A stretch of DNA of 64,000 bases from Catenulispora acidiphila DSM 44928. GTDB lineage: Bacteria; Actinomycetota; Actinomycetes; Streptomycetales; Catenulisporaceae. The notes under the pieces were generated by a model. The model had not been told where the DNA came from. It did not search any database and saw only the letters and a list, made by a program, of their open reading frames with translations. Position 1 is the stretch's first letter, and each line of letters opens with the position of its first letter. The stretch spans positions 3,410,001-3,474,000 of the forward strand of contig NC_013131.1 in assembly GCF_000024025.1 (NCBI RefSeq), in the 5' to 3' direction. This document shows positions 42,491 to 51,614 of the stretch, piece after piece. The position numbers and the translations under genes were made by a program.

Positions 42491-45400
42491 CTATTTCGCC
42501 GGCGGCGTCCAGGCGACCTGAGCCTGACCGGGAGCCGAGCGGCGGTGCACCAGGACGCCGCGCCCGGGAGGCTGCGGGCCGGCTTTCACGGTACCCAGCA
42601 ACGGTCCTTCGTCCTTGCTCCCGGACATCACCAGACCCGGCGACCCGAGCTCGCGCAGGCGTTGCAGCACCGGCTCGAACAGCCCGCGTCCGGCGCCGCC
42701 GGCACCGCGCGCGACCACCAGGTGCAGCCCGATGTCGCGGGCCTGCGCCAGGTACTCCAGCAGCGGCAGCAGCGGGTTGCGGCCGGGGACGGCGACCAGC
42801 TCGTAGTCGTCGACGAGCACGAACAGGTGCGGGCCCTTCCACCAGCTGCGGTCGCGCAGCTGCTCGGGGCTGACCTCCGGACCGGGCAGCCGGCGGCGCA
42901 TCGCCTCGGCGCAGTTGCCGATCAGGTCGATCGTGGCCGGTTCGGCGGCGGCGTAGCCGAGCAGGTGGTCGCCGGTGACGGCGTCCAGCATCCCGCGCCG
43001 GTAGTCGACGATCGCGATCGCGGCCTGCTCGGGCGTGTAGTCGGCCATGATGCCGGCCGCCAGGGTGCGCAGCAGCCCGCTCTTGCCGCTCTCCACGTCG
43101 CCGAAGGCGATGAAGTGCGGGTCGGCGTCGAAGTCCACGTACACCGGCTGCAGGTCGGCCTCGGACAGCCCGAACGGCACGGCGCGCGGATTGCCGCGCG
43201 GCGTGGGCAGCAGGGCCCTGACTTCCTCCGGGGACACCGCCGCCGGGAGCATCCGGACCTGCGGCGAGGGCTTGCCGGGCCAGGCCGCGGAGATCCGGGC
43301 GACCAGGTCCGCGGTCCCGACGCCGACCGTCTCGGCCGAGGTCCCGCCGTCGATGCGGGGCAGCGTGGCCAGGAAGTGCAGCTTGTCGGGGGTCAAGCCG
43401 CGCCCGGGACGCCCGGCTGGGACGTTCGCCGCCGCCCGGCGGTCCACCAGCGATTCGCCGGGGTCGCCCAGGCGCAGCTCCAGACGCGTGCCGATGATGT
43501 CGCGCATCGCCGGACGCACGGTCATCGCGCGGTTGGTGGTGATCACGACGTGGATGCCGAAACCGAGCCCGCGCTGGGCGATCGCGGTGATCGGCTCCTC
43601 CAGCGCCTCGTAGTCCGCGCGCAGCGTGGTCCAGTCGTCGATGACCAGGAACACGTCGCCGAAGGCCCGGCCGTCCTGGGCGAAGGCGCCCAGCTCCGCG
43701 CGCCGGTTGCGGAAGGCCGCCGCGGAGTCCACCGCGTGCTGGGCGAACAGCTGCTCGCGCTCGGCCAGCAGCGCGGTCAGCTCGCCGACGATGCGGCGCA
43801 CGCGCTCCCCGTCGCGCCGGGTCGCGTACCCGGCGACGTGCGGCAGCCCGGCGATCGAGGACAGCGCGCCGCCGCCGGTGTCCACGACGAAGAACTGGAC
43901 CTCCTCCGGCGTGTGGGTCAGCGCCAGGGAGCTGATCAGGGTCCGGACCATGGTGCTCTTGCCGCTCTGCGGACCGCCGATCACCATCGTGTGGCCCGCC
44001 GAGCCGGACAGGTCCACCCACAACAGGTCGCGGCGCTGCTCGAAGGGCTTGTCCACGAGCGCCAGCGGCACGGTCAGCCGCCCCAGCCCGGCCCAGCCGA
44101 CCGGACACAGCCCGCGCACCGGGTCCGGGCCCAGGTTGGTCAGAATGGCGTCCAGCGACACCGGCTCGTCCAGCGGCGGCAGCCAGATCTGGTGCGCCGC
44201 CGGGCCTTTGCCGATCAGCCGGGCCACCATCGCGTCCATGATGCTCGGCCCGGCGCCGGCCGCCGGGCTCAGCAGCTCGGCGGGATCCGGTTCGGCGGTC
44301 GGCGGCGGGGCGGAGTGGTCGACGACCCGCTCCAGCGTGAACGGCAGGATCCTGCGATGCCCGCCGCCGGAGGAGCCGCGGCTGCGCGCCGGCATGGGAC
44401 CGGAGACGTACGCCGCCTTGAACCGCAGCAGCGTCTCGGTGTCCGTCTTCAGATACGCCGACCCCGGGACCGACGGCAGGTGGTAGGCGTCCGGGACGCC
44501 CAGCACCGCGCGGCTCTCGGCCGCCGAGAACGTCCGCAGACCGACCCGGTACGACAGGTGCGCGTCCAGTCCACGCAGCCGCCCCTCCTCAAGACGCTGC
44601 GAAGCCAGCAGCAGGTGGATCGCCAGCGACCGGCCCAGGCGGCCGATCATCACGAACAGGTCGATCAGCTCCGGCCGGTTGGACAGCAGCTCGCTGAACT
44701 CGTCGATGATGACCAGCAGCGCCGGCAGCGGCTCCAGGTCCGCGCCGCGCTCCCGGGCCCGCTCGTAGTCCCGGACCGAGGCGTAGTTGCCCTTCTCCCG
44801 CAGGAGCTCCTGGCGCCGCAGCACCTCGCCGTTGATGGCGTCGGCCATGCGGTCGACCAGAGTCAGCTCCTCCGACAGGTTGGTGATGACCGCGCAGACG
44901 TGCGGCAGCCCGGCCATGCCGGCGAACGTCGCGCCGCCCTTGAAGTCGACCAGCGCCAGGTTCAGCGTCTCGGAGGAATGTGTGGCCACCAGCCCCGCCA
45001 CCAGCGTGCGCAGCAGCTCGCTCTTGCCCGAGCCGGTCGCGCCGATCACCAGGCCGTGCGGGCCCATCCCGTCCTCGGCCGCCTCCTTCAGGTCCATCTC
45101 CAGCGGCCGGCCCTCCGGGTCCAGCCCGATCGGGATCCGCAGCCGGTCCCGCGCCGAGCGCGGCAGCCAGGTGCGCGCGACGTCCAGCTCCTCCGGGTCG
45201 CCGATGCCCAACAGGTCCGGCAGGCCGAAGTTGGCCGACATCGGGGAGGCCGCGGCCGTCGGCGCGCCCTGATACGCCCCGGCCAGCCGCCGGGCCAGCG
45301 CCTCGGCGGTGGCGGCGTCCATCATGTCGGGGTGGCCGAGGAACTCCAGGTGGCGGTCCTTGCCCTCGCCGACGACCATGCCCATGCGCTCGCCGGTGAC

Positions 45401-46495
45401 GTGCAGCCGGCCCTGGTACGGCCGGGCGATCGGCGCCGGCTCCGGCCCGGCCAGGTCGATGATCGTGACGCCCTGCAGCCCGGAGATCGGCGCCAGCGTG
45501 GTGTCGCCGAAGGTCCGGCCGCCGTCCACGATCACCAGCAGGTGCGGGTTGTCGCTATTGGCTGCGCGCCCGGCGCCGAACGCAGAACGCGTACCCAGGT
45601 CGGCGCCCAGCAGCTCCGACAGCGTGCCCAGGTCGCCGGCGGCGAGCCGCGCCGGACCCACCGCGTCGAAGTTCGCCGGCTGCGCTTGCGCGTGCGGCAG
45701 CCACTTGGCCCAGTCCCAGCTCTGGCGCTGGTTGTCCGCCAGGCACAGCGCGATCTTCAGGTCCTCCGGGGCGTGAAAGGTGGCCAGCTGCCCGATCAGG
45801 GCCCTGACCAACGGCAGGGTCAGCTCGCGCTCGCCGCTGACCGAGACCGAGGCGAACGCCTTCAACGACAGCGCCACCGGCAGGTCCGGGACGGTCATGT
45901 ACGTGCGGATGAACTGCCGCAGCGAAGCCGAGGACACCGGGTCCAGGTCCTCCAGCGGCGCGGTCTGCGGGGCGCGCAGCGGGGTGGCCAGGCGCTGCGG
46001 ACCGCGGCCGACGCGCGCGTGCCCGAAGTCGTCGTCGGTGCGGCGCCGCTCCCAGGCCCGGCCCTGCGCGACCCGCAGCCACAGGTCGTCGGGCTCCGGG
46101 CGGGTGATGGTCAGGGTCGCGCGCTGCGCGGCGGCCACGTCGCGGACCTGTCCGCGCAGAGCGGCGAGGTAGCGGTGGTAATCGCGGCGCTCGTTGTTGA
46201 TCTGTGCTTTTTTCTGCGCGCTGCCTCGGGTGAGCGACATCAGGATCATGCCGATCATGGTGCTGCCGTACAGGGCGCCGAAGACGTACGTCATCGCGCC
46301 GCCCTTGCTGCCCATCGAGTAGAAGGACATGGCGCCCATGCCGAGCATCATCGGCAGCATGAACATCAGCTGGTTGAGTCCCGCGCCCGAGCCCTTGGCC
46401 AGGACCGGCGGCGCCTGCAGCTGGATCTCCCCGTTCGGCGACCCGCCCCGCTGCCGGTCGGCCGCTCTGGGCGGGGTCAGGGTGGTCGGCATCAC
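42491..46495 (-). CDS. eccC: Type VII secretion FtsK/SpoIIIE ATPase EccC
   Basis: A 1334-residue motor of the ESX machine, full length and unsplit (EccCa and EccCb fused). Two transmembrane helices near residues 40-90 (LMFMLPMMLGMGAMSFYSMG; AMTYVFGALYGSTMIGMILM) precede three FtsK-type ATPase domains with P-loops GATGSGKSELL (about 485), GGPQSGKSTMV (about 842) and GDVESGKSGLL (about 1131). Walker B segments are LLVIIDEFSELL, FLVIDDWTTL and LFVLVDDYELV. The last domain binds WXG100 export signals in known systems. It is divergent from the WXG substrate gene at 46679 and upstream of the esx genes. Confidence 0.97.
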   Translation of the reverse strand: MMPTTLTPPRAADRQRGGSPNGEIQLQAPPVLAKGSGAGLNQLMFMLPMMLGMGAMSFYSMGSKGGAMTYVFGALYGSTMIGMILMSLTRGSAQKKAQINNERRDYHRYLAALRGQVRDVAAAQRATLTITRPEPDDLWLRVAQGRAWERRRTDDDFGHARVGRGPQRLATPLRAPQTAPLEDLDPVSSASLRQFIRTYMTVPDLPVALSLKAFASVSVSGERELTLPLVRALIGQLATFHAPEDLKIALCLADNQRQSWDWAKWLPHAQAQPANFDAVGPARLAAGDLGTLSELLGADLGTRSAFGAGRAANSDNPHLLVIVDGGRTFGDTTLAPISGLQGVTIIDLAGPEPAPIARPYQGRLHVTGERMGMVVGEGKDRHLEFLGHPDMMDAATAEALARRLAGAYQGAPTAAASPMSANFGLPDLLGIGDPEELDVARTWLPRSARDRLRIPIGLDPEGRPLEMDLKEAAEDGMGPHGLVIGATGSGKSELLRTLVAGLVATHSSETLNLALVDFKGGATFAGMAGLPHVCAVITNLSEELTLVDRMADAINGEVLRRQELLREKGNYASVRDYERARERGADLEPLPALLVIIDEFSELLSNRPELIDLFVMIGRLGRSLAIHLLLASQRLEEGRLRGLDAHLSYRVGLRTFSAAESRAVLGVPDAYHLPSVPGSAYLKTDTETLLRFKAAYVSGPMPARSRGSSGGGHRRILPFTLERVVDHSAPPPTAEPDPAELLSPAAGAGPSIMDAMVARLIGKGPAAHQIWLPPLDEPVSLDAILTNLGPDPVRGLCPVGWAGLGRLTVPLALVDKPFEQRRDLLWVDLSGSAGHTMVIGGPQSGKSTMVRTLISSLALTHTPEEVQFFVVDTGGGALSSIAGLPHVAGYATRRDGERVRRIVGELTALLAEREQLFAQHAVDSAAAFRNRRAELGAFAQDGRAFGDVFLVIDDWTTLRADYEALEEPITAIAQRGLGFGIHVVITTNRAMTVRPAMRDIIGTRLELRLGDPGESLVDRRAAANVPAGRPGRGLTPDKLHFLATLPRIDGGTSAETVGVGTADLVARISAAWPGKPSPQVRMLPAAVSPEEVRALLPTPRGNPRAVPFGLSEADLQPVYVDFDADPHFIAFGDVESGKSGLLRTLAAGIMADYTPEQAAIAIVDYRRGMLDAVTGDHLLGYAAAEPATIDLIGNCAEAMRRRLPGPEVSPEQLRDRSWWKGPHLFVLVDDYELVAVPGRNPLLPLLEYLAQARDIGLHLVVARGAGGAGRGLFEPVLQRLRELGSPGLVMSGSKDEGPLLGTVKAGPQPPGRGVLVHRRSAPGQAQVAWTPPAK

Positions 46496-46678
46496 CGCTC
46501 AGTCACTCCCGCAATCCTTGTTCGCCTCGATATGCGCGGGCTTAATTTACGGCGCCGGGGACTCCGGACAGGTGGGTACTTTTGCCGTCCACCAGCTCCG
46601 CGCCCCGCTCTAGCCTGAAAACCGATCATCGACGACTCTTGTGACCTCCACCCCCGACACCCAGGCAGGCGGTGCGAC
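46496..46678. promoter_or_regulatory. Divergent promoter region of the two halves of the T7SS locus
   Basis: This 183-base gap separates eccC (reverse) from the WXG-repeat substrate gene (forward). It is locally AT-richer (GGGCTTAATTTACGGCG near 46537-46553), fitting a promoter. No inverted repeat longer than 6 bp stands out. Confidence 0.4.
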
Positions 46679-48028
46679 ATGTTCGTGATACCGAACTCCA
46701 GCGCTATGGACGCCACCGCATACGGCGGCGGCCCCGGCACGTTCGTGGCCCAGATCGCGACCGGCTCCCCGGAGAGCATCGAGGCGCTCGTCGCCCAGCG
46801 GCTCAAGCAGGCCGAGCAGTTCCTGGCGCTGATCAACCAGGCTCGGAGCGCGACGCAGACGCTGAGCAAGGCCTGGGGCGGGAACGCGTCGGAGACCGCG
46901 GTGAAGAAGTTCACGGACACCCTGAACTCCTTCGAGCAGATCGTCAAGGTGATCCAGGCCTCCTCGCAGTTGCTGACCACGTCCAGCACCCTGATCAAGG
47001 CCGCGCAGACCGGCTACACCACGGTGGTCAACGCGGTGAATCCGACGGTCCAGGCGCTGGCCTCGAACTGGTACACCTACTGGGCCGCGGTCTCGCTGTC
47101 GACCTCGGTCAGCGCCACCCTGCGGGCGTTCATCAACGGCATCGAGGCCATGCTCTCCGCGCTCGGCGGCGGGCAGCTGATGCAGGAGGTCACCGAGGTC
47201 ATCAAGATCATCGGCGACATCGAGAAGCTGATCGGCTCCGGCTCGCACGGCAGCTCCGTGCCGCCGGCGGGCACCTTCACCTCTCCGACCACCACCGGCG
47301 CGACCAACCAGCTCAAGGCGCCGCCGCAGGTCGCCAGCACCACCGGCCAGCAGGTGGCCGCCAGCGGGGTCGACCCGACGGCGGCGCAGACGCTGAGCCA
47401 GTACCAGAACACGATGAACAGCGGCATCGGCACGCAGTTCCAGAACGGCGCGCAGACCACCGGCACGCAGATCCCGGGGACGCAGATCCCCGGTACACAG
47501 ATTCCCGGTACACAGATCCCCGGTACACAGACCGGCGCGATGCCCACCGGCGGCGGCGTCCCGTACACCGGCGGGACCACGGTCGGCAACGGCGCGACGA
47601 TCCCGGGCCAGATCCCGACGGCGAACCAGTTCCCGCAGCCGCAGCTCCCGAACCTGAACCAGATCCCGCAGCCGCAGTACCCGACGACCGGCTACCAGAC
47701 CCCGGTCGCCACCCCGACGGACCCGAACAGCGGCTGGACCGCCGTCAACCCGCCGGCCAACTCCGACACCCCGGTCGTGGCGCACCCGGTGACCACCCCG
47801 CCTCCGGTCCAGACGCCGCCGCCGGCTCAGACGCCGCCGGTCGCCTCGACCCCGCCGGCCACGCCGGGCCAGCCCGCCACCCCGGCCGGCGACATCACCG
47901 TCACCACCACCTACGACGGCGTCTCGACCACCGTGACAATGCCGGTCGGAACGCAGACGGATGTCACCCTCGTCGACCCGACGAACGGCAGTCAGGTGCA
48001 CGAGCACATCACCGCCGGCGTTTCTTGA
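46679..48028 (+). CDS. WXG-domain T7SS substrate with GTQIP repeats
   Basis: 449 residues. An N-terminal WXG100-like domain has WGG at 66-68 (SATQTLSKAWGGNASETAVK) and long amphipathic helices to about residue 185. The rest is Thr/Pro/Gln-rich, with five tandem GTQIP repeats (about 262-284), then NQIPQPQYPTTGYQTPV and a Pro-rich run, ending with a small beta-rich segment (GDITVTTTYDGVSTTVTMPV). I see no clear YxxxD. It heads the forward operon with the YbaB/EspL-like gene and eccD, and may be an exported structural component analogous to EspB or a PPE protein. Composition differs clearly from catalytic effectors. Confidence 0.8.
   Translation: MFVIPNSSAMDATAYGGGPGTFVAQIATGSPESIEALVAQRLKQAEQFLALINQARSATQTLSKAWGGNASETAVKKFTDTLNSFEQIVKVIQASSQLLTTSSTLIKAAQTGYTTVVNAVNPTVQALASNWYTYWAAVSLSTSVSATLRAFINGIEAMLSALGGGQLMQEVTEVIKIIGDIEKLIGSGSHGSSVPPAGTFTSPTTTGATNQLKAPPQVASTTGQQVAASGVDPTAAQTLSQYQNTMNSGIGTQFQNGAQTTGTQIPGTQIPGTQIPGTQIPGTQTGAMPTGGGVPYTGGTTVGNGATIPGQIPTANQFPQPQLPNLNQIPQPQYPTTGYQTPVATPTDPNSGWTAVNPPANSDTPVVAHPVTTPPPVQTPPPAQTPPVASTPPATPGQPATPAGDITVTTTYDGVSTTVTMPVGTQTDVTLVDPTNGSQVHEHITAGVS
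47462..47530 (+). repeat. 15-bp tandem repeat inside the T7SS substrate gene
   Basis: Units of GGYACRCAGATYCCC at 47462, 47477, 47492, 47507 and a partial at 47522 encode GTQIP repeats. The last copies are nearly identical, indicating recent slippage; unit number may vary between strains. Confidence 0.85.
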
Positions 48029-48071
48029 GAATGCGTCCCAGGGTCGATTCCGAGACGGGTAGATAATCAGT

Positions 48072-48410
48072 ATGGAAAGCATGGAAAGCATCGACTTCTC
48101 GACGAATGTGAATGCGCTCATGGAGCGGATCCACAATCAGCAGGCGGATATCCAGCGCATTCAGCGCGAGCTGGAGGTGATGGAGGTCGTCGGCGCCAGC
48201 CGGGACGACGAGGTCCGGGTCACCGTCCGCGGCAACGGCCAGGTGGTCGCCGTCGACATCGACGAGTCCGCGCTGCGCGAGAACGACGCGTACGAGCTCG
48301 GCCAGCTGGTCAAGGAGGCGGTCAACGACGGTCTGCGCCGGGTCGCCGAGGCCGGCAGCGCCAAGTTCAAGCCGATGATCGACGCGGCCGAGTCCGCGCC
48401 GGGGATCTGA
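48072..48410 (+). CDS. YbaB/EbfC family protein (EspL-like)
   Basis: A 112-residue protein with an N-terminal coiled-coil helix (NALMERIHNQQADIQRIQRE) and the YbaB fold (VRVTVRGNGQVVAVDIDESA; LGQLVKEAVNDGLRRVAEAG). Generic YbaB proteins bind DNA; ESX loci carry a dedicated version (EspL, Rv3880c in ESX-1), which stabilises substrates such as EspE/EspF/EspH. Position just before eccD supports that role. Start ATG 48072 or ATG 48081 (repeat MESMES). It lies 3 bases before the eccD start. Confidence 0.88.
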   Translation: MESMESIDFSTNVNALMERIHNQQADIQRIQRELEVMEVVGASRDDEVRVTVRGNGQVVAVDIDESALRENDAYELGQLVKEAVNDGLRRVAEAGSAKFKPMIDAAESAPGI

Positions 48411-48412
48411 CC

Positions 48413-49867
48413 GTGGCGGCAAGTCACGGCTCCGGCGCCGGCGCGCTGACGATGGCCTCCTCGGCGTCCGCCGGCGAGGCGTCCGCGCCGAACCGGATGA
48501 CCTGGGCCCGCCGCGCGACCGTGGTCAGCCCGCGGGCCCGGGTCGACGTCGCGCTGCCGGTCCAGAGCACCTTCGCCGAGCTGGTCCCGGAGCTGGTGCG
48601 GCTCTCCGACGCGCAGCGGCACATCGGTCCGGGCCACACCGGCTGGGTCCTGACCCGCCTGGGCGGTGCGCCGATCGCGCCGGAGCTCACCGTCGCCGCC
48701 TCCGGGCTGCGCGACGGCGACGTGCTCTACCTGGTGCCGCGCGAGCGCCAGGGCGCGCCGCTGCTGTTCGACGACGTCGTGGACGCGATCGCCAGCGCCT
48801 CGGAACGCTCCGACGGCGCCTGGCGCCCGAGCACCGCGCACCGGGTCGGCGCCGCGGCCGGCGCGGTGGCGCTGGCCGGCGCCACGATGCTGCTGTTCGC
48901 CCTGCTCTCCGGCAAGGCCGCCGCGCCCGCCGTGCTCGGCGGCGCGCTGATCGCGCTGCTGGCCGCCGGCGGTGTGCTGGCCCGGCTGGCGCACGACCGC
49001 CGGGCCGCGATCGCCTGCGTCGCCGCCGGGCTGCCCGCCGCGGTGATGGCCGGCGTCTCGGCCGCGCCGCCGCACCAGCTGTGGCCGCTGCACGGCGGTT
49101 CGGCGGCCCTCGGGCTCGCCGCGCTGGCCGTCTACGGCGCGGTGGCTATCGTGACGGTCAAGCACTACTCGGCGTGGTTCGGCGCGCTGGCCGGCGCCGC
49201 CGTCCTGGGCGGCGGCACGGCCGCGGTCGTCGGGCTGGCCGACGTCACCGCCGCGCACGCCGGCGTGGTGCTGGCCGTGTTCGCCACGGCGCTGGCCGCC
49301 GGGGCGCCGATCCTGTCGATGCGCCTGGGACGGCTGCCGCTGCCCCGGGTGCCCTCGGACATCACCGCGTTCCGCGAGAACGAGGAGCCGACGCTGGGTC
49401 CTGACGTGCTCGACCAGACGACCACCGCGCAACGGATGCTCACCGGCCTGCTGGCCGCGCTCGGTCTGTCCGCGGTCTCCGGCGCCGTCGCGGCGCTGAA
49501 GGCGCCGGGGACCTGGCCGGTGGTGTTCGTCAGCCTGCTGAGCGTGGTCTGGATGCTGCGCTCGCGCGCCTACACCGACACCGTGCAGCGCGTGCTGCTG
49601 GTCGGCAGCGGCCTGGCCGCGCTGACCTGGCTCGCCGGCTCGCTGGTGGTGCGGCACGAACAGGCGCTGCTGCTGGCCGGGGTCTCGGTCCTGGCGCTGG
49701 CCGGGCTGGGCTGCTTCGTCTACGCCCGGCACGCCGGGCAAGGGCGGCACTCGCCGTACTGGACCCGGTTCATGGACGTCGCGGAGTTCCTCAGCGTGGT
49801 GGCGCTGCTGCCGATCGCCGGGGTCGCGCTCGGGGTGTACCAGCACCTGGGGCACATCAAGCACTGA
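48413..49867 (+). CDS. eccD: Type VII secretion integral membrane protein EccD
   Basis: 484 residues. The N-terminal cytosolic ubiquitin-like (YukD) domain (about 35-120: RVDVALPVQSTFAELVPELV; LTVAASGLRDGDVLYLVPRE) is followed by eleven or so transmembrane helices from about residue 140 to the end, as in EccD subunits that line the ESX membrane pore. GTG start 48413. It is the last gene of the forward transcript, which ends at the terminator 49913-49956. Confidence 0.95.
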   Translation: MAASHGSGAGALTMASSASAGEASAPNRMTWARRATVVSPRARVDVALPVQSTFAELVPELVRLSDAQRHIGPGHTGWVLTRLGGAPIAPELTVAASGLRDGDVLYLVPRERQGAPLLFDDVVDAIASASERSDGAWRPSTAHRVGAAAGAVALAGATMLLFALLSGKAAAPAVLGGALIALLAAGGVLARLAHDRRAAIACVAAGLPAAVMAGVSAAPPHQLWPLHGGSAALGLAALAVYGAVAIVTVKHYSAWFGALAGAAVLGGGTAAVVGLADVTAAHAGVVLAVFATALAAGAPILSMRLGRLPLPRVPSDITAFRENEEPTLGPDVLDQTTTAQRMLTGLLAALGLSAVSGAVAALKAPGTWPVVFVSLLSVVWMLRSRAYTDTVQRVLLVGSGLAALTWLAGSLVVRHEQALLLAGVSVLALAGLGCFVYARHAGQGRHSPYWTRFMDVAEFLSVVALLPIAGVALGVYQHLGHIKH

Positions 49868-49912
49868 CTGACGGGGAGGCGGCCGGGTCATTCGGGCGGT
49901 CCGGCCGCCGAA

Positions 49913-49956
49913 CACGGGCTCCGGCCGGGACGACGATGTCCTGGCCGGAGCCCGTG
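49913..49956 (+). terminator. Intrinsic terminator after eccD
   Basis: A 19-bp stem with one G-U: CACGGGCTCCGGCCGGGAC (49913-49931) with 49938-49956, loop GACGAT. CCTTCTACGTTTTCTGCGTTTTC follows on the forward strand. It lies between the convergent eccD and eccE genes. Confidence 0.88.
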
Positions 49957-50008
49957 CCTTCTACGTTTTCTGCGTTTTCTACGTTCTCTGCGTGCCGCGC
50001 CTCAGTGG

Positions 50009-51382
50009 TCAGTGGTGGAAGGCCAGCGGCATGGTCCGCAGCACGAACTCCTGCTGGCGGCCGTTGGCCCGGATGGCGGGGAACGGCGGCCGCAGGCTCT
50101 CGGCGTCGACCCCTGCGATGCGCAGCGCCGCCTCGCCGCGGATGCGGCCGCGCGCGGTCCGGCTCAGGGTGTACGACGCGCAGGTGAACGCAGCGCCCGG
50201 AGTCCAGCGGCCGAGCAGCGCGGCGGGGTCGAGCGCGCGGTGCGGCTCGTAGCAGATCTGCCGCAGGTTGCCCGCCGACCAGTCGCGCCAGGTCTCCTGC
50301 AGGGTCGGCGGCGCCGGGTCGGCGCCGAGCATCGCGACCATCAGCTCCTGGCCGAGTTCGGCCTGGTCCAGCGCGTCCGCGCCGTAGCCGGCCGCGTCGA
50401 GCCGGGCCACCAGACCCAGGGCGGCGCTGGCCACGGCGCGCGCCGAGCCGAGTTCGCCGCCGCCGCGCGCCAGCGCCGCGTACGGCGCCTGACGCGGGCG
50501 GTAGCGCAGGGCGAGCCAGGTCACGCGCATGGGAGCGAGGTTCTGGGGCTGCGGCTGGGAACCGTTCGACGGCTCCGGTTCCGGGAGATCGGTCACCGCC
50601 GGCAGGGTCACCGTCTCGGACAGGTCCGGCGAGGGCATGGCCGTCAGGCTCTGAGTCTCCGACAGGTCGGGGGACGGCATCGTCTGGAGGCTGACGGTCT
50701 CCGACAGGTCCGGCGAGATCTGCTGTCGGGGCTGTGACGAGCTCTGCGACCGCGGTTCGCGCTGCTGCTGGAGCGGAGCCTCCGGCGGCGCGGCCGTCCA
50801 GACCACCAGCTGCGCGCTGGCCAGCGGGATCGTCGTGCCCGCATACGCCTCCCGCAGCACCTCCATCAGGGCGCCGATCTGCGGTTCACCGCTCGTGCGC
50901 AGCCGGACCGCCGAGACCCAGCCGCCGTCGCTGGCCGCCATCCCGACGCGGTTGCCGGCGCGGTCGACGTACTCGCCCAGGCCCAGGTCGGGCAGCAGTG
51001 CGGCGAGGGGTTCGGCGACGCCGCCGCTGTCGTCGCCGCCCTTGCGGCGCGTGCTCATCCGCCGGTACCGGTAGCGGCCCTGGGCGTCAGCCCACTGCGC
51101 CAAGTGGCGTCCGCGGAAGCGCACCGAGGTCATGCCGACCAGCGCGCCCGCGCCGGCGTAGGCCATGCTCTCGGTCGCGGCGGAATGGCCGTAGCCGGCG
51201 ACCGCGGCCAGCGCGGCGGCCTCCCAGGCGACCGTCTGCCAGCCGCGCACCGGGGCGATCCAGTCCAGCGCCGCCGAGCCGCGGGGAACCGCCGCCGCCT
51301 CGGGAGCCGCCGCCGCGCGCTCGATCGGGATCGGGGCAGAGGGCGCCGGCATCTCGACCGCCGGCGCGGCGTGACTGCTCAT
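50009..51382 (-). CDS. eccE: Type VII secretion protein EccE
   Basis: About 457 residues. Two membrane segments near the start (VAWEAAALAAVAGYGHSAAT; AMAYAGAGALVG-type) precede the EccE domain (GVAEPLAALLPDLGLGEYVD; RTSGEPQIGALMEVLREAYA; RVTWLALRYRPRQAPYAALA). A tandem repeat of SPDLSETVSLQTMP type (three copies, residues about 225-270) interrupts the domain; its DNA is at about 50599-50725 in 42-bp units. ATG 51382 gives a normal start; the upstream in-frame extension from 51508 is Arg-rich and unlikely. Divergent from eccB. Confidence 0.88.
   Translation of the reverse strand: MSSHAAPAVEMPAPSAPIPIERAAAAPEAAAVPRGSAALDWIAPVRGWQTVAWEAAALAAVAGYGHSAATESMAYAGAGALVGMTSVRFRGRHLAQWADAQGRYRYRRMSTRRKGGDDSGGVAEPLAALLPDLGLGEYVDRAGNRVGMAASDGGWVSAVRLRTSGEPQIGALMEVLREAYAGTTIPLASAQLVVWTAAPPEAPLQQQREPRSQSSSQPRQQISPDLSETVSLQTMPSPDLSETQSLTAMPSPDLSETVTLPAVTDLPEPEPSNGSQPQPQNLAPMRVTWLALRYRPRQAPYAALARGGGELGSARAVASAALGLVARLDAAGYGADALDQAELGQELMVAMLGADPAPPTLQETWRDWSAGNLRQICYEPHRALDPAALLGRWTPGAAFTCASYTLSRTARGRIRGEAALRIAGVDAESLRPPFPAIRANGRQQEFVLRTMPLAFHH
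50599..50725 (-). repeat. 42-bp tandem repeat (3 copies) within eccE
   Basis: Three in-frame units encode SPDLSET(V/Q)(S/T)L(Q/T/P)(T/A)MP variants. The repeat sits in a variable loop of EccE rather than at a terminus, so copy number could change without breaking the frame. Confidence 0.8.
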
Positions 51383-51614
51383 CGCGGACACCCTATTTCT
51401 TCGAGCCTTCGGGAGCGGACGACAATGCGCTCGCCGCGCCTTCGGCCACCCCGTCGGGAAATCGACGCGAACCAGCCCCCGCATATGCTTTTGGCGCCCG
51501 CTTATCATACGTATACTGGCTCCGGTTCGTACAGCGCTCCTGCTCTGGGAAAGGGCGGAAAACGCTGCCGGGACCGGTCGATTTTCCGATCACGAGAAAT
51601 GCCGGGGCACGGAA

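Noticed and set aside
42038-46618. A very long open frame antisense to eccC
   Set aside because: It is a GC-bias shadow: translation is Arg/Gln/His/Val-rich with no domain, while the opposite frame is an intact EccC.
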